From Bacteroides sp. (GTDB taxonomy: Bacteria; Bacteroidota; Bacteroidia; Bacteroidales; Muribaculaceae), in assembly GCA_014802015.1 (NCBI GenBank), contig JAAVDB010000002.1, positions 1 to 64,000 on the forward strand: a DNA stretch of 64,000 nucleotides, given 5' to 3'. How positions within the stretch are numbered: position 1 is the first letter of the stretch; each line of letters begins with the position of its first letter. A program made the position numbers and the translations under genes. Of this stretch, positions 62,589 to 64,000 are shown in pieces. The notes beneath the pieces are model-generated. The model searched no databases, had not been told where the DNA came from, and saw only the letters and a list, made by a program, of their open reading frames with translations.

Positions 62589-64000
62589 TTATAGTTTGCT
62601 TTTCTTTTTCTTCTTCTTGTCGGCCAGTCGTGAATAGTCGCGCTCGGTGTCGGCAATCTCGCTGTGCAGATGCTTACCGTAAAACTCCGCTCCTGTGAGC
62701 GCGCCCACCACGCGGCGGGCATCCTTCTTGTTGACGTCAAACAGCGTGTAGGATGGCAACAGGTCTATCCGTCCCACATCCACGCGCTTGCCCTGCACCT
62801 CGCGGTTGAGTAGTTCGATAAGGTTGCCGGCAAAGAATCCGTCACGCTTACCCACGTTGACATAAATGCGTTCCATGCCTCGGCCGGCCGTGCGGCGATC
62901 CTTCTCCTTGTCATCTGCCGGACGGGCATTGCGCTCGCTGTCCTTACCCTTGCGCTTGCGTTCGCGTTCAGGCTTGACATCGATAGTGTCGATCACCGGG
63001 GCATCCTTATAGTAGTCGAGCAGACGGTTGAACTCCAGCGATATTACACGCTTGAGCAGATCTTCCTCCGACAGCCACTCCAGTTTTCTTGATATTCCCG
63101 GCAGATAGCGGGCTATCTCATCCTCGTTCACCTTCACACGTTCCAGACGGTCGGCGAGATTATATAGCTGTTTCTCGATGATATGCTCGGGTGTAGGCAC
63201 ATCGCGGCGTTCGAACGTCTTGCCGATAATGCGCTCGATCTCACGCATGCGACCCTTCTCGCGCGAGTGTATGATGGCTATCGACACACCCTTCTTACCG
63301 GCGCGGCCCGTACGGCCCGAGCGGTGAGTGTAGACGGCCGTGTCCTCAGGCAGACCATAGTTGATGACATGTGTCAGGTCGCTCACATCAAGTCCGCGGG
63401 CAGCCACGTCGGTGGCTACGAGCAGAGTCACCACGCGGTCACGGAATTTCTTCATCACGATGTCCCTCTGCTGCTGTGACAGGTCACCGTGCAGAGCCTC
63501 GGCGTTATATCCGTCGCGTATCAGATTGTCGGCCACCTCCTGAGTGTCGCGGCGCGTGCGGCAGAACACGATCGCATAGATGCCGGGCGAATTGTCCACG
63601 ATACGTTTCAGTGCCGGATACTTGTCGCGGGCGTTCACCATATAATATATGTGGCGTACGTTCTCGGCCCCCTCGTTGCGCGAGCCTACCACGATCTCCT
63701 CGTAATCCTTCATGTATCTCTTGGCTATCTTGAGGATGTCAGCCGGCATAGTCGCCGAGAACAGCAGTGTCTTGTGCTGTTCGGGTACATGCGAGAGTAT
63801 CTCCTCGATCGAGTCGAGAAATCCCATGTTGAGCATCTCGTCAGCCTCGTCGAGTACCACGGTGTTGATGTCGTCCATCTTGACCACACCGCGCTTGATC
63901 AGGTCAATGAGGCGTCCGGGCGTGGCGACGATAACGTTGACACCTGCGCGCAGAGAGCGTATCTGGCTCTCGATGCTCGAACCGCCGTAGACGGGGAGCA
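62589..64000 (-). CDS. DEAD-box RNA helicase, DbpA/CsdA-like (5' end outside window)
   Basis: The open frame runs from the stop at 62589 past the window edge, so the first motifs (Q, Walker A) are missing; 469 residues are visible. Seen in order: ATPGRLIDLI (motif Ib), VVLDEADEMLNMGF (motif II), LLFSATMP (III), FCRTRRDT, ATDVAARGLDV (V) and HRSGRTGRAGKKG (VI). A basic linker leads to a DbpA-type RNA-binding domain (RIYVNVGKRDGFFAGNLIELLN...YTLFDVNKKDARRVVGAL) and a Lys-rich end. Likely roles are ribosome assembly and cold-shock RNA remodelling. Confidence 0.94.
   Translation of the reverse strand, partial: LPVYGGSSIESQIRSLRAGVNVIVATPGRLIDLIKRGVVKMDDINTVVLDEADEMLNMGFLDSIEEILSHVPEQHKTLLFSATMPADILKIAKRYMKDYEEIVVGSRNEGAENVRHIYYMVNARDKYPALKRIVDNSPGIYAIVFCRTRRDTQEVADNLIRDGYNAEALHGDLSQQQRDIVMKKFRDRVVTLLVATDVAARGLDVSDLTHVINYGLPEDTAVYTHRSGRTGRAGKKGVSIAIIHSREKGRMREIERIIGKTFERRDVPTPEHIIEKQLYNLADRLERVKVNEDEIARYLPGISRKLEWLSEEDLLKRVISLEFNRLLDYYKDAPVIDTIDVKPERERKRKGKDSERNARPADDKEKDRRTAGRGMERIYVNVGKRDGFFAGNLIELLNREVQGKRVDVGRIDLLPSYTLFDVNKKDARRVVGALTGAEFYGKHLHSEIADTERDYSRLADKKKKKKSKL

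Overview
The window is a chromosomal segment of a Bacteroidales bacterium, most likely a gut Muribaculaceae (S24-7) member; the family-level placement is inference. Supporting signs are tandem SusC/SusD pairs, fasciclin (FAS1) lipoproteins, a T9SS-type C-terminus, Bacteroidetes-only families (DUF4199, DUF6452, DUF6048, DUF3256), promoters of the Bacteroidetes type (TTTG about 20 nt upstream of TAnnTTTG), and an absence of Shine-Dalgarno sequences. There is no phage, IS element, CRISPR array, rRNA or tRNA that I can recognise.

Layout. 1-17.8 kb: a truncated secreted protein (minus strand) is divergent from a seven-gene plus-strand locus in the order FAS1, SusC, SusD, FAS1, FAS1-like, SusC, SusD. 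All seven are exported, gaps are 7-39 nt, and there is one promoter and one strong terminator but no recognisable degradative enzyme. The two divergent promoters each carry the same 16-bp A/T-rich element just upstream of the -33 box. 18-25 kb (minus): an RND efflux operon (adaptor, AcrB-like pump, OprM-like channel) with an lpxA gene at its end. 25.2-29.8 kb (plus): DUF4199 membrane protein, polyprenol-type glycosyltransferase, nitroreductase, DUF6452 lipoprotein, DUF6048 protein and PhoH ATPase. 29.86-30.66 kb: an AT-rich islet with its own promoter, a 50-codon ORF, an unknown 186-aa protein and two strong inverted repeats. 30.8-37.6 kb (minus): M13 peptidase, xseB, adk, hpt, a zeta-toxin-like kinase with a small partner, tpx, an unusual thioredoxin-fold exported protein, and rplS. 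37.9-42.9 kb (plus): the classic rimP-nusA-infB operon. 43-50.7 kb (minus): pyrG-yidC-(LRR surface protein)-trmB-mrp-folK. 50.8-60.1 kb (plus): HAD phosphatase and ribF; DUF1846, rlmN and an MFS exporter; lptE, a TPR-like protein and secG; an MsbA-like ABC exporter. 60.2-64 kb (minus): proC, an MBL-fold hydrolase, a DUF3256 protein and a DEAD-box RNA helicase cut by the window edge.

How it fits together. Much of the window is core envelope and translation biology (lipid A, LptE, YidC, SecG, the ABC exporter, IF2/NusA/RimP/L19/RlmN/TrmB), with accessory cargo placed between conserved blocks. The best candidates for undescribed biology are the enzyme-free double FAS1-SusCD locus with its shared divergent operator, the AT-rich two-ORF islet at 30 kb, the inverted-order zeta kinase pair, and the extra transmembrane insertion in the AcrB-like pump.
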